A stretch of 64,000 bases of DNA from Chelydra serpentina (GCA_037349315.1 JBAIAC010000007.1:49811001-49875000), one strand, 5' to 3'; numbered from the stretch's first letter, positions 48,590 through 61,170 are shown. The notes: generated from the letters alone by a model not told the origin. Made by a program: numbers and translations.

Positions 48590-50464
48590 GTCTACCTTTA
48601 GACATGTGTGAAGTTCCATTGACTTCAGTGGGAGGTGTGTGAGCATATCCAAGGGCAGAAACTTATAATTTTTCTCCTTTTGAGTCTGGAGCCTGATAGA
48701 TTCTTGGTAACTTTAAATAGTTATTTTATTATCATGTATCCTGCCAACAATCTGCAAAGGGCATCTGATTGAACTGATGTTGGAGTCTTTCTGCGTGTCC
48801 CTCTATATTATTCCTGTCTATTGCACACTCATCATAATGAAGCCATACTGAACCACTGACAACTTGTCCGAGTCCTTGAAATCCTCTCTGTACATTGAAA
48901 TGAACCTATGTGCTTCATTCAGATAGCACTGATAATACATTGAACTTGTAATCTGCCTTTTTAAATGTTTACTTAGTTACCTGGTTTCTTTCAAACTATA
49001 GGGAAATGTGGATTGTAGACGAATCATAATTTTCATACTATACTGCAAGATAAATTGTTTTTATCATTTATACAATACCATAGGTGTTAATGGCACTAAA
49101 TACAAAATTCCAGTTTCAGTGTTTTACAAGCTGGTGCAGCTCCATAGATTTTCATCTGTTTAAATTTAAAAACAAAACAACAAACCACTGAATTTTGGCT
49201 AAGGTCTGTGTCCAAAGTTGCTTGCAAACTATTTTGAGAAGAATACTGCTTTCCTATCCAAATGAAAATCAGGAGAATAAACTGTAAGACAATGACACAT
49301 CTCGTATATAGCCAAAAGCTATATAGTTAATTAACTACCTACTGCTCATGGTATATACACACATATGACTACTGCTAAAACTTAGCTGCATTTGTCCCAA
49401 TAGATGTAAATGGTCTGATTCTCCTTTCATTTACATTGCCATAAATCAGGAGCATACACCAGGGTATAATCAGTTGGGCCCCACGCACTGAGAGAAAAGT
49501 CCCGTCTACCTTCCCCAACACACATGTTTTAAGACCTATGTATCCAAACCCACCACAACTCCTTTAGTCAATCAAATACATCCTGATTAACTACAAAGAC
49601 CTGAACAATGCATTTTAGCTTGGAGAGTCTTAGTTCTTACATGTTTGTACAGCATTTAGCACAATCGGTACTGATCTTGACAGGACCTTCTGATGGCTAC
49701 TATGTAATTAAATATTAATACTTCTGTACTAAATATTCATTGTGTATTCATATATGAATACTTAATTTAGATGATGGATATTAATTTTTATTTCATGTGG
49801 GAAGGGTTTTTTTGGAGTACTTTGGATGCCTAGGAATACCATTCTTGTATCTAATGTATATGGTAAAATGCTATTTTTCTTAAGCTAGTAAAAAAAGAGA
49901 AGTTATTATGGCCCAGATAAGCTATTATACAAAGGTACCCAGACAAAAAAATAAATCTTCCTTTTTTCAGGGGGAGAAATGCTTTTCATTTGGGGGCAAC
50001 TTTTTTATTCACCTGTTCCTTGAGCTGAGACTTTGGCTTGGCGTGCCATGATTTTGATTCTATGATTCCATGACTTTGGATTCACACTTCATCTCTATAT
50101 TAACTATTTTACTACTTCTCCATATCCCTAACTCCCACTTCTGCCACACTAAGAATCCCAACTCAAAGTGCACAACTTAACTGTTCATTCTTTCAGTAAA
50201 CTTCACACATAAAAGAAGAAAAAACATAATCTGGAGAATCTTCAAACTTAATTTGTCAAAGACTCCTTAATCTTCTGAGTCAGAAATCTTGATCTCTCAC
50301 TAAAAAAAATCCTGCTGTCATGGGACACCTTTCCTTTCCCTTTTTGGCACTAATCAAAACACCCAGCAAATGCTACAGTGTTTAGGCTGTTGCCATCATT
50401 GTATCCTAGTACAATTATCTTTTGGAGAAATATAATCATGTTGGGACTATCTTACTTCCTGGAT
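48590..50464. other. Intron sequence with small old repeats
   Basis: Contains a CCATTGACTTCAGTGGGA core near 48622 and a GTCTGATTCTCCTTTCATTT / TAAATCAGGAGCAT foldback-like stretch near 49413-49455. A short L2-type tail (GTACAGCATTTAGCACAATC) lies at about 49648. No exon was found. Confidence 0.45.
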
Positions 50465-50980
50465 AGCCAAAATTCCCACATCAGACTTCATCTATCTAAT
50501 TATCCTGTTTTAATCCGTCCTAAAAACCTCTAATTTGCTATGATACCTACAGACAACTTGACAACAGTTAGGCTGTTGGTGTGCAGAGAACTGCCTGTTT
50601 TGGGCTGTCCAATATTGTCTTATTGTTTACTTGTACTCCCCCATCTCTCTCTATTCATCTGTTGTTTCTTGTCTTCTTGTAGATTGTAATTTTCTGGGGG
50701 CAGGGCCTGCACTGTTCCCTCTAAATTGTGCACGTGTGTGCGTGCACACAGATCCTAAATCCCGTGCATGTAGCGAAACACCGCATGCACAACAATTTGC
50801 ACAGAAGAAATTTTTTGCACACAGCCTGTCAAAAATTTGCACAGAAGAAATTTTTTGCACACATGGCCTGTCAAAAATTAGAGGGAACATTGGACATGAG
50901 GACAGTCTGTTTTGTGTTTGTACAGCGCCTAGCACAATGGGGTCCTTGTCCTAAGTGCTGTGGTAATACAAATAGTATTT
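50465..50980 (+). mobile_element. L2-type LINE 3' end, interrupted by a hAT MITE
   Basis: The plus strand reads TCTAATTATCCTG, CAACTTGACAACAGTTAGGC and TGTCTTATTGTTTACTTGTA, then after the insertion TTGTACAGCGCCTAGCACAA and GTGGTAATACAAATA. Segment order matches the reverse-strand L2 remnant at 56765-57545. Confidence 0.68.
50710..50892. mobile_element. 183-bp hAT-like MITE with internal duplication
   Basis: The ends CACTGTTCCCTCTAAATT and AATTAGAGGGAACATTG are inverted. Inside, a 40-bp stretch starting AATTTGCACAGAAGAAATTT at 50794 is repeated at 50834. The 8-mers at the flanks do not match, so the target duplication is lost or the ends are slightly off. Confidence 0.72.
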
Positions 50981-51049
50981 CCACAGTCTGCTACTTTTTC
51001 AGTCACAGATGAAACTTTCGGTGTTTTGCCATCCTCTTGTTCTATAGCA

Positions 51050-51180
51050 ATTTATTTATTTGTATTATGGTAGTGCACAGGAGCCCCAATATGGACCAGA
51101 ATTTCATTTAACAAGGTGTTCTAGAAACATAGAACAAAAAGACAGTCCCTATGCCAAAGAGCTTATAATTTTCAGATCTC
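51050..51180 (-). mobile_element. L2-type LINE 3' tail
   Basis: The reverse strand carries AAGCTCTTTGGCATAGGGAC and a TTGGGGCTCCTGTGCACTAC-type end, the same tail as at 23525 and 50900. Truncated and non-coding. Confidence 0.6.
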
Positions 51181-51184
51181 AGAG

Positions 51185-52560
51185 TGTGCTGTAATGGCTT
51201 TGTTTACTTACTCCTCGATTTTGTCAAATTTGATCTTAATTACTCAGATCGATTTAGTTACCACTTCAATTTATTCTGTAATTAACTCTCTTGAATGTTT
51301 AATTTCACACAGCACCAGTTGCTTCTGGTCTCCTTTTAGCTGCAGTTGTCCTTCAAAGTCCTGAGTGGTCTGAGATCTCTGTACAAACACATGCTTTCTC
51401 AGTAGGTACAGTCTGGAAGTGTAGAGTACTGACACTAACAATTTCCAACTAGAAGAGAGGACATCTCTAGCAATAAAAAGTATTAACTAGAATACAGAAT
51501 TGCTATTGAAAGAACCAAGTTATTCCATGTTGAAAGATGTGCAGTGTTGTACTTTCTCTACAAAAATCAGGAGGGATTAATGATTTCAGTGTTGGAGAAA
51601 AAAGAGCTACTCATACTATGGCCTGCTTTTAGAGAAACCCAGAAGTCAAACAGGAGTAAAGATGCTGTCAATAGCAGTGTGACCGGTTCAGACAATGGAT
51701 TTAAAGAAGGATGAAGAAAAGTGGCAGATTGTGCTGACCTAGAAATCAGCAATGGCTATTTAGATTATACTGTTAAAACTCTCCTAATGGGAAAAACAGC
51801 CCCTTTGTTTGTCATTTATTTAAACTGAACAAGACTGAACAAAGTACTTGAGAATATATTGCAAGAATCCACTCCACGTTGGGAGGAGTGGGACAGGTGA
51901 ATTAATAGAGGGTTTCCAATCTCTAACTCCTGTGGTCATTTTCTGTAATAATGAAACAATGGTCACATTTATAATATGTCTAATTATCCAATTTTCCAAA
52001 CTCTTACCTGTAAGGGAGCAATACTGGGGCCCCCTTGAGTAGGTCTGCTGAACATGTGCACCTTTACTCCTCTGAAGGAATCTTGCAAACTAAGCTTGTC
52101 ATTTATGCAATTCTACTCTCACTTACTGCAGGTGTAAATTACCTCCTGGCTTTACATATAGTACCACACTGGGGGTTATGGACCATAAATGCTGTGCTCC
52201 AAATTAATATATAACCCAGTGAGGTGTCAACAGATCTGGCTAAGTACATGTATCTAAATGATCACATAGGTCTTCTCTACACATGCACACACAGTTCTTA
52301 AACATTGCATAGTACTTCTGTTAATTACAGGATAGCAGTGTGATCCCCCTGGAGCATACCTGGTCCTCATGACTCCATTATAAGGAAGATTTCCTGTTAA
52401 ATTAAAAAATCATAGTATATGTCACAGAACCATAAACAGCCTTGAAGCTTGCACAGCTAAAGTATTGACCTTTCATTATTGTCTTGATGTTGTTAGTAAT
52501 GGAAGAGATTACATGACATTATGTGAATACTTTTAAAGATGTTTTTGATATTTTGCAGTG
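51185..52560. other. Intron sequence, no feature recognised
   Basis: Unique sequence; no exon or repeat family identified. Confidence 0.5.
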
Positions 52561-52565
52561 TTGTT

Positions 52566-53130
52566 GTAACTGTCTTGTTCCCAGGATATTAGAGATACAA
52601 GGTGGGTGAGGTAGTATCTTTTATTGGACCAACTTCTGTTGGTGAAAGAAAAAAGCTTTTAAAGTACAAAGATCTCTTCATCAGGTCTGGGAAAGGTACT
52701 GAGTGTCATAGCTAAATGCAAGGTGGAATAGGTAGTTTAGCATAAGTAGTTAACACATGTTGTAAGAGAACATTCAAGGTGAAGTGGCCCATTAACACCT
52801 CTGCAGTCAGGAGAGAAAAAAAGGGTGGGTTACAGATTGTTGTAATAAACCTTAAATCCAGTGTCTATATTAAATCCATGATTTTTGAAAGTATTGTGTG
52901 GGTTTTCTTTGAGGATGAGGATTGAGAGGTTAGATATAGATTGACTGATTGTTTTGTGAATGGTGTTCACCCAGGGGTGATATGGTGTTTTTGCCTTGTA
53001 TAATTTTTGTGTGAATTCATTCAAGTATGCAGTGATTCTCGTTTCATGTGCATAGTTGTTACTGGGGCATTTAGTGCACTGGATGAGGTACATCATGTTT
53101 TGTGACAGACCTATAAATAGGTCTAACATC
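52566..53130 (-). mobile_element. Penelope-like retroelement, 3' end
   Basis: Coding remnant at 53129-52830 on the minus strand, followed by a 3' UTR reaching about 52566. That UTR contains CCTGATGAAGAGATC, AAAAGCTT and a CCAATAAAAGATACTACCTC segment. The layout (GIY-YIG domain, short UTR with AATAAA) is that of Penelope-like elements. It is 5' truncated. Confidence 0.75.
52830..53129 (-). pseudogene. Penelope GIY-YIG endonuclease remnant
   Basis: The 99-residue frame contains MMYLIQCTKCPSNNYAHET. This matches the start of the Penelope GIY-YIG nuclease, where a (V/I)YLI-C-C---Y-GET pattern is expected; the second motif is degraded (YVGET to YAHET). Downstream residues such as LSILILKENPHNT fit the rest of the domain loosely. 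The catalytic Arg-rich helix is not recognisable, and the RT domain is absent. GIY-YIG is the endonuclease that Penelope-like elements use to open target DNA. This copy cannot be active. Confidence 0.72.
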
Positions 53131-53231
53131 TTGGGGTTTTTTTGTGGTGGTGTTCGTTATTTCTCCCATTTAAAACGCCTGGATTTTATTTCTGCAAATG
53201 GACTTTTTTATCTATCTATCTAAATCTAAAA

Positions 53232-53253
53232 TTCTCTCTCTCTCTCTCTCACT

Positions 53254-53286
<33 letters not shown>
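53232..53286. repeat. (TC)n(AC)n microsatellite
   Basis: A TC run of about 20 bases passes through ACTCTC into an uninterrupted AC run of about 30 bases. It yields the Ser-Leu/His-Thr shadow frames in that region. Confidence 0.97.
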
Positions 53287-53288
<2 letters not shown>

Positions 53289-53299
53289 TGGGTGTTAAG

Positions 53300-56200
53300 T
53301 AGGATCATTACAATATTTTTCTACATACAGTGTTAAATGTGTAAAATCCCAGTTTTGTGAAAGGATATCTGCAGTCCCAAGTGTAGATACCCTTCTGAAC
53401 TTCCTAATTCTATTTTGCAGTAAGGGCTCTTCCCCTAAGGGCTTGTTTTGCCCTTGAAAGAGATAATCTAAACTCCATACACAGCAACATTTGGTTTAGA
53501 CAGGTTTTGAATGTTTGTCTAAATCAAAGCTTAATTAAACTATACAACGTTTCCATCTTCCTGTTGCCTAAGTGACCACATAGCCTTTCTCATCTATCAA
53601 ATTATACTGTGTACTAACTGGAGCTAGTTATACATTATACATACAATATATTCTGCATTATAGATACAAATATATTCTTCAGTATACATTTTCAGAGCTG
53701 TATTTTCAACAAATAGCTGTTTTATATCAGCACTTGTCTTCTTCTTTATGATAAAGAATTTTAATACCTCCTTACAGACTAATGTAATTTATTGTTGTTT
53801 TGAAGGACCATGCACAGCACTAGTGTTTTTCATAGCTTTTGGAATTTTAAATATTTCAACTTCTTTGTACATTGCAGCTTCTGCACTTTTTTTTCATGCT
53901 CTGTTAATGTGTTTTTGATTGCTTATTATGTCTGTAATAGACACTGCAATACTTAGCTTTACATAGACATTTAATAATGAAACTCTGTTTCCTTCTCTAG
54001 ATGGCTCACAAAAAATAATAGTTAATAAGGGACTATTGGAATTATTTGATAGTGAGAGACAATGTATCAGTGCATTGGCTAATGTGTATCCCAGCAACGC
54101 TTGCAATATGAATGAGAATGCATTAGCGTTGTGCATTCATACAATGAGTGGGATCTCTAGCTGAGAGTTGGAAAATATGACAACTGTCCAGCAAAGGATA
54201 ATGATCAAACTTTCACCTGTGATTTGTTTTTATGTTAAAATTGGCTATATCACTATAATGGTTTGATAGCAAAGGATATACCACGATGCTCCATAAAGGC
54301 TTAATTTATGATAAGCTTAAGTGACAAGCTATAAAATGTATTGTTTCATTAAAGAATAGATGTTTTTTCTAGTATAATGACCTTTAAAAAGTAATCCATG
54401 CTTCTACTTATCCTAGATATCAAATGTTTTGTAGGAGCTGACTAGGTGTATTAGCAATTTCAAAGATAGCTGTTTCCAAGTGCTCCAAAGGTATATTATT
54501 ATATACAGCAATTTTCTTTAACATGCAATAACTTGGTCTTAAAACCCCCCAAACTTTTAAGAAGAACATCATTCCATTTATAAATGGCGGAATTTTATGT
54601 GAACTGATGCAACAAAAGTAATATGCTTGCTTTTTAAAAACTGTGGCTTTTTGAATGAGTTGACCTGCAGGTTACAGCACAATTCTTTGATGTTGTTTCT
54701 AGTATTCTTTCTCTGTTTAGAGGTCTGTCCAATGTTCAAGTTACTGTTAATGGCCTTCTATAGCACGAGAGGGAACACTTTATAAGGACTAGCCCGTACA
54801 ACTGGGAATCAGGGGAAAAAAACGTTTTCCCCATCTCTGCTACTAACTTGCTGTGTGACATTATAGAAATAACTTTTCTATTTTCTCACGTGTTTTTTAA
54901 ATGGGTATCAGACTTGCCTACATTGCAAGGGTGTTGTGAGTGAGAATTAATGTTTGTAAAGCATTTCTTGATATAAAATTAAAGTATGAAATCTGGGTTC
55001 CACATTTGGTTGAATTATTCAGTAGCAAACTTTAGTGTGCTATGGAACCATGCTTGCCTAGTCCCGTGGTTGCTTATTGTGACAAGCCTCATGGAGATAG
55101 AGATCAGACCTTACTTCTGATTTAGTAGGGCCTAATATTAGGTCTGTGTTCAGACTAACCAAATATTTTAGAGTTGACAATTAATCCAATCAAATATGCA
55201 GCCAGCAACCTGCTGCTGCATGGATTGTCAGTCTATTGCAATCTAGCAAAGTATATTCATTTTTTTTAAAACCTTTTCCTTTTTGAGATTCATGTGTCCT
55301 CAATCACCATTTTTCTTTTTATCATTTTTATGTAATAATTTTATAGGCAATAGATACTAAAGAATCTTTGTTGGTCAGCTAGTGCTTTGCTGCCACTCAG
55401 CCTCCATAACTTCATTTCCTGGTTGTGAAAATCAAGCGTGTCTCATCTGTAGACAGAGGATTAGAAAACTCTTACTTTATTTAAATGGAAAAAAAAAAAA
55501 GCAGCCTGCTTGGTTTTCCTTGTCCAGCAGAATCACCTATCAAGTGTTGACTCAGATATATTTGTTATTAATGTCCAAATTCTGATACACTCCTGCGCAG
55601 TGTGGGGAGAAATGTATAAGGGGCCTTCCCCTTGTCCAACCCTTATGAGGACTGGGCAGTATCTCAACCTCAGGGGCCCCTCTAGCTCTACTCCTTATAG
55701 GAGAGAAGTAAGCTTCCACCTACAAAGGAGTATAGCCATGTATGCATAACCTGTATGCACCTGGGAACTCTAGTAAGTAGCCTGCATCTTGGTACTCCTT
55801 CGGTGGTATGGCTCCACACCACCTCTTCATAAATATTTGCTTAGCACCAAATAAGAAAAAGGAATCTGTCACCTTCCTTAATAAACCAGTATTGCCTATT
55901 CTATAGTAATGGCCTAAAACTCTGCAACTCAGACAGTATTTTGGACAATTAGTACACAACGGCATATAATGGCTAGAAGTAATAGACAACACAATGATAG
56001 CTCAGATTATAACGGGTACATGCAATCACACTTGGTGTTCTTATATTTTTTTGATAGATTTGAAATAACCTATACATAAGTGTCCAAAGAGAGAGGTTTT
56101 CACCAAAGAAAAAACGAGAGAACAGAGTACGATATGACAGAATCTCCATTATACTCCAGGCTTAGAAGAGAAATTGTTTTGGACCAAATATGGGGCTCAG

Positions 56201-56760
56201 TTTTGCAAAGTGCTGTAAGCACTTGCTGGGGTGCACTGAACACCCTAGCCTCCCATTAAAGTCATTTGGAGTTGAGGGTGCTCAGCACCTTCCTGGAACA
56301 TGTCCTGTAAAAATATACTGCACAGTAGCTTGAATTACAGCAGGTACACATAGTCATACTTAATATAGTCTGTCATGAGTTATAAATCAATAACTTGTAA
56401 TTTCTTGAGTCCAGCTTCTGGGAGGAATAAAAGATAGTTTTAAAATTAATATGTAATCGCTATGTTTGGAGTTTTATATTCTTCTGACTAGCACAATGCA
56501 CACAAATACGTGACATTTAGAATTCACTGTATACATTAGTTATTTGTTATTAATGGTAGAGGAATTCAAGCTTCGCTGAAGGTTGTTGATGTAGGGGCAC
56601 CTACATAGAACAAACTAGTATAATTTACTATTTCTGTGGTAATTTGTGTATTGTCTACTGCCTAACAACTGCTAGAATTCAAAGAATGGAGCATCGATCA
56701 TGGTTTATTTCTGCATACACTGCACTTGCATACCACATAATTGCTTCATGTTGAGTACTG
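53300..56760. other. Intron sequence, no feature recognised
   Basis: 3.4 kb of AT-rich unique sequence. Frames such as 55720-55992 (minus) and 55382-55749 (plus) show no family motif, and no exon is supported. Confidence 0.5.
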
Positions 56761-56764
56761 GTTC

Positions 56765-57545
56765 CACTTGTATTATTTATCATGGCACCTAGGAGTTCTA
56801 GTCATGGACCAGGACCCCATTGTGTCAGTCATTGCACAAATACAGAACAAAAAAGGAAGTCCCTGCCCCAAAGAGCTTATAATTGGAAGTATAAGACAAG
56901 GGAGACAATAGATATGGGAGTACAAGGAAATAATTAGACAATATTGGTCAGAATGCTATGCAGTGTTCTCAGCAACAGTAGCCTAACTGTTGTCAAGGTT
57001 TTTGTAGGGAAAGGAGTGTTTGTGGGTTTTGAAGGACGATGAGATAGCTTTGTGGATGTTTATAAGAAGTGTCTTCCAAACATGAGGGGGCAGAGTGTTG
57101 AATGGATATGAGCTTTCTGAATGAGAGAGCAGCATTCTGAATACATATGAGCAGGGTAAGATTGCATTTATGAAGGCCAGAGAAAAGGATATTACAGTAA
57201 GTGAGACACCAGGTGAGAACTTGGACGAGAATTGTAGCTGTATGGATGGAAGGGAAAGGCCACATTTTAAGCATGTTATGCAGAAAGAATCTGAATGATT
57301 TTGACATGGCCTGGATTTGCAGGCCTAGTGAGAGGATGAGGGTGAGTACTAGTTCTGAACTTTAGTTAGAAAGAGGTCAGTCAAGTTTCTGAGTGTGGTT
57401 GCAGTGGTATGCAAGGGGTGGAAGCTGGATTGGAAAGGATCTAGAATGGAATTGGAGGAGAGGAACTCTAGACAGCAATTATAAAGAACGTATTCAGTGA
57501 GCTTTGAGAGGAAAGGGAGATGGGGCAGTAGATGGAGAAGCATCT
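56765..57545 (-). pseudogene. L2-type LINE remnant (RT fragments plus 3' tail)
   Basis: On the minus strand 57543-57349 reads PFLSKLTEYVL and NSILDPFQSSFHPLHTTATT, matching the N-terminal RT motif (LPFLSK, LDPFQSGFR, HSTETAL). 57307-56993 then reads LTYCNILFSGLHKCNLTLL and CIQNAAL, matching the RT C-terminal motif (LDYCNSLL-GLP, VQNAAAR). The middle, including the YADD catalytic box, is missing, so the copy carries an internal deletion. It ends in AAGCTCTTTGGGGCAGGGAC and the AGCACAATG-type tail near 56765. Confidence 0.75.
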
Positions 57546-57879
57546 TCAGTGCTTATCTGGGACCCATATTTAGTCACTGGAACTTGGAGTCTTAACTACA
57601 GCAGTTGTTAAGTAACTACAAGTTTTGTTCTCGCATTCTCACCAGAAACAAATTTTTGTAGACATGTGGACACACCCACGATCCCTTACTTTCATAGATT
57701 ACATTAAACTATTAGGTCAAATTTTCAAAGGAGTCTCAACTCAGACACTGAAATTATACAGCTAGACATAGACTTGTTTTAAAAGATGTGCATGCACATT
57801 TTTGTGTGCCTTGAACTTAAATGTGAAAATGCCTGATGTGTTCCAGCCAAGGCTAAATGCATGCATATCTATATGCATA

Positions 57880-58278
57880 TGTAATACTGACAGACCCCGT
57901 CTCCATCTTCTCCATCTACAGTCTGTCAGTGGGCGGGATTGAACCTGGGCCTTCTGGAGCTAAATGCATGAGCCTCTACTACACGAGCCTCAAGTCACAT
58001 AGCTCTTAGCTAAGGCTGTAGCAGACTCATTAATCTCTAAGTGGTCTCGGTGCCCCAGGGGACAGAATACCACACCCAGGAGGTGTGTGGATTACATTTA
58101 AAAAAAAAGTGATTTGTAACCCAGCACCAGCCAAAGCTGATCACTTGTAGCTACACAGCTCCTGTCTGCTAGATCCCTATGCAGAGTAGGTGTGTTCATA
58201 TAAATACAGTTTTCTCCTGAAGTCTCTGCACCTCCCCAACTAGCTGTCAGGGGAGAGTTCATTCAGACCCTGCTTACA
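57880..58278 (-). mobile_element. LTR-like sequence with adjacent polypurine tract
   Basis: On the minus strand a purine tract CGGGGAGGAGA (58289-58279) is followed by TGTAAGCAGG, and the 399-bp block ends in GTATTACA (TG...CA). A TATA-like TATTTATATG lies about 60 bp in. Part of it (about 58012-57930) also looks tRNA-derived, with CCCAGGTTCAATCCC as a B box, so a SINE-based reading remains possible. The 58060-58090 piece CACACCCAGGAGGTGTGT recurs at 59057-59073. Confidence 0.38.
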
Positions 58279-58351
58279 TCTCCTCCCCGAGCCAAGAATT
58301 TGCTGTCCCAGCAAATCATGCTCCAGATTATGCCAACTGCATATGTTCTCC

Positions 58352-59000
58352 TTAAAGGGTCTGAGGAAACCCACTATGGCTGCCACAAGCCTGTGAGCTA
58401 AGCTCTTCACTAACTTCCCCAGGTACTTTGTAAGTTAGTCTGTTTACTGGCCTTATAACCCTGTCATGCCTATTGAGAATGGGCATGGCAGTGGCAGAGG
58501 GGACTTCTTCATGGGCTAGGAATGGTGAGGGTTTCCTTGAGGGTTCCCCCGCCACTGGGATAGGCCCCTGCATCTCTTGCTTGGGTACTGGCAGAGCTAT
58601 CCCTTGGGTAGGGTGAATCGGGGCGACTGCTGCAGGCCCCGTGCTTTGGTGGGCCCCACGGGCTGGCGCGACTGGCCAGCGCAGTCAGTCCCGGAAGACA
58701 TAGGCACAGGAACTAAGGGTGCAGGGAGTGCTACAGAACCACTGGGCTCCCAGCTGCCACCTTTGCACGCCCGGGGCGCTGCCCAGCCACCCCCAAGCCA
58801 GCAGGGCTGATTTGTCCCTGGCCCCGGACCCCCCCAAGGACAGCCCTGGGTACTGGAATGTCCAGGGCACCAGGGACACCTTCCACTTGTATGTCCCCTC
58901 TGTCCAACAGCCTATGTGTGTCATCACAGGCATGTTTTTCTTCCAGGAGGTCTGGGAATGTTAGTGGGACAAGCTCATTATCCCTGGCTGGTCTCATCAT
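58352..59000 (-). pseudogene. Possible retroelement coding remnant
   Basis: Minus-strand frames 59000-58731 and 58573-58352 precede the putative polypurine tract. The second has RHDRVIRPVNRLTYKVPGE shortly before its stop, reminiscent of basic C-terminal tails of LTR-element polyproteins. No catalytic motif is visible. The placement just upstream of an LTR-like block is the main support, and another origin is quite possible. Confidence 0.28.
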
Positions 59001-59086
59001 AGGTTCGATCCCAAAGACCGGGGTCTGTCAGTGTTACAAGAGGAGACAGAACACCACACCCAGGAGGTGTGTTGATTACATACTTC

Positions 59087-59575
59087 CAGGGCCGGCCCTA
59101 GCTTTTTGGCCGCCCCAAGCAAAAAAATAAACCAACCCCACAAGCGCCGCCCCCCTCCAACGCCGGCCAAAACACGCCCCCCCCCCCAACAACGCCGCCC
59201 TGCCAAAACGCAGGGGGGGGGGGGCAGCGGGGAGGGCGGCATGCCCGCCGCCCCGCTCCCCCTGCCAGTGGGGAGCGCGGAACACCTGCCGTCCCACTGC
59301 CCCGGCCGGAGCGCCGGCGGGGAGTGGAGCACGCCGGCCGCCCCGCTCCCCCGGCCGGGGCGCCGGCGGGGAGTGGAGCACGCCTGCCGCCCTGCTCCCC
59401 CGGCCGGGACGCCGGCGGGGAGTGGAGCACGCCTGCCACCCCGCTCCCCCGGCCAGGGCAGTTTTTTTTGTAAATTAAAAAACAAAAACAAACAAAAAAA
59501 AACTTTGAGTGCTGCCCCCCTCCAGGTGCCGCCCCAAGCACGTGCTTGGTAGGCTGGTGCCTGGAGCCGGCCCTG
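59087..59575. mobile_element. 489-bp hAT MITE (CAGGGCCGGC family) with GC-rich interior
   Basis: The ends CAGGGCCGGCCCTAGC and CCTGGAGCCGGCCCTG are inverted, with a perfect 8-bp duplication CATACTTC at 59079-59086 and 59576-59583. The interior is strongly GC- and CpG-rich and produces long frames of up to 212 codons on the minus strand that are compositional artefacts. It lies inside the repeat-related sequence that flanks the LTR-like element. Confidence 0.93.
59263..59458. repeat. 49-bp GC-rich tandem repeat inside a MITE
   Basis: The word CGCCGGCGGGGAGTGGAGCA (or a 1-base variant) starts at 59312, 59361 and 59410, a 49-bp period. A more diverged copy precedes it from about 59263. Array length is likely variable between individuals. 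Confidence 0.9.
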
Positions 59576-59659
59576 CATACTTCTCCTAGCTGAAGAAGTG
59601 CATCCTGAGCTTCAGAGACGTCCCAGTTGAAATCCCGGACAAGTCCCCACTTGTAACAC

Positions 59660-61170
59660 CGAATACATGCAAACTTGATTGGTGTGCATGTATCAGGGAG
59701 TGTACAAAAGGTGTATTTTTGGGCATAACATTCCATTTGTTTTGCGCATGTAAAATTACAGGTGCATATTTACAAGATGATATTTGGCCACTGTACTGCA
59801 GAATGGTACAATGTAAGATTGTTAGTTGTTCATGCTCAAAGTTTAGTGTAACACAGGTGCTAAAAAAATGTACAGCATGTGGAAAAATGTCAGATTATTA
59901 TAAAAAATGCATTTTAAACTAAAAATATGACATATTGGGATGTTCCTTTGTCCTATAAGTGCCAGAAGTTTTTTGGCAAGACCGTTATTTTTCAGTAAAG
60001 TGTCAGGATATAAAAGTACAGACTTTCTCCTTAAAATGTACAAATTTTGCCTTATTAAATATATTCGGGGTGTCCAAATGGTTAAGAAAGTCCTTTTGAA
60101 GGTCACCGTGGGAGGCATGCTATGTAATATAATGTATATTAAGACAAATCCTGGTTAGAAAACTTAATAGCTGCATTTGTCAATCAAAGTACAAAATATC
60201 ACTGAATTTCAAACATTCTTTATAACTTTTTCACATGTCTACATATTTAACACACACTTGATTTTCCTCATTCTAAAAAATTCCACCCCTGAAGCAAATA
60301 TTCCAAACTTAGATGGAGGCAAACCAAGACATCCTGGAAATTATTAAACTTGTGCCCTTATGCATATATTTCTTGAATAATTTAGGGACAATGAAATAGG
60401 ATTTGTTTTTGGTTCTTTGAATCCACTTTCATATGTTTGGTATTCCAGTATGTTTTGGAAGCAGCCAGTTGAATTACTGGTATTAAATGAAACCTAGGCA
60501 ACGGGGTGTGTGGGGAGAGTGAAACACAGGCAGGATCAGTGAGATGACAGACACAGGAGGTGAAGGGCAGAGGAGAATAATGACAAACAGTGATGCAAGG
60601 GTTGCAGGAAGAGACTGAAACATGGAGGTGTGGGAGGGATACAAAACAGAATGAGAGGACAAAAAAGGGAAACAAACATACAAATTTGTCATAACAATAA
60701 CAGGTGGCCTAAAATTTTGATAACTCCTGCTAGGATGTTGTGGCACTTGAAAAATACAGGAAAATTTGGGGATGGTGCCCTGCAAAAACACAGTGGAGAG
60801 GAAGAAACAAAGAGAGAGAGGGCCCAGTCCAGTGGAGTGACTAATTTTTTGCAACTCTGCAACCTTTTTTAATTTTTCAGCATGTCAACAAACTCCGTGA
60901 TATTACAATTCATGGCAACTTTCACAGAGTATGTATCTGTAACTTATTAGTTTTCCTGCATCCAACTGCTAAGCTTGTTTGAATGAGAGGCCTGTCTAAG
61001 GCTTAACTTGTCTGTTCTAAAAGTAAAAACACATTGTGACATGCTTTTTTGACCATTTTCAACGTAGTGACCTGTGTCCACACAGCAACTTTATTCATAA
61101 GATGTGTCAACTTTGTGTCCTTGTTCATTATATTTTATATCTGAGAAGGTACTTAAATACTCTAATTGAT
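59660..61170. other. Intron sequence, no feature recognised
   Basis: Unique AT-rich sequence. Minus-strand frames at 60382-60854 show no motif and sit on purine-rich sequence. Confidence 0.5.

Noticed and set aside
59098..59736. 212-codon minus-strand frame and overlapping long frames
   Set aside because: They lie on the GC-rich 49-bp tandem repeat of a MITE; length reflects composition, and the peptide is repetitive Gly/Ala/Arg/Pro.
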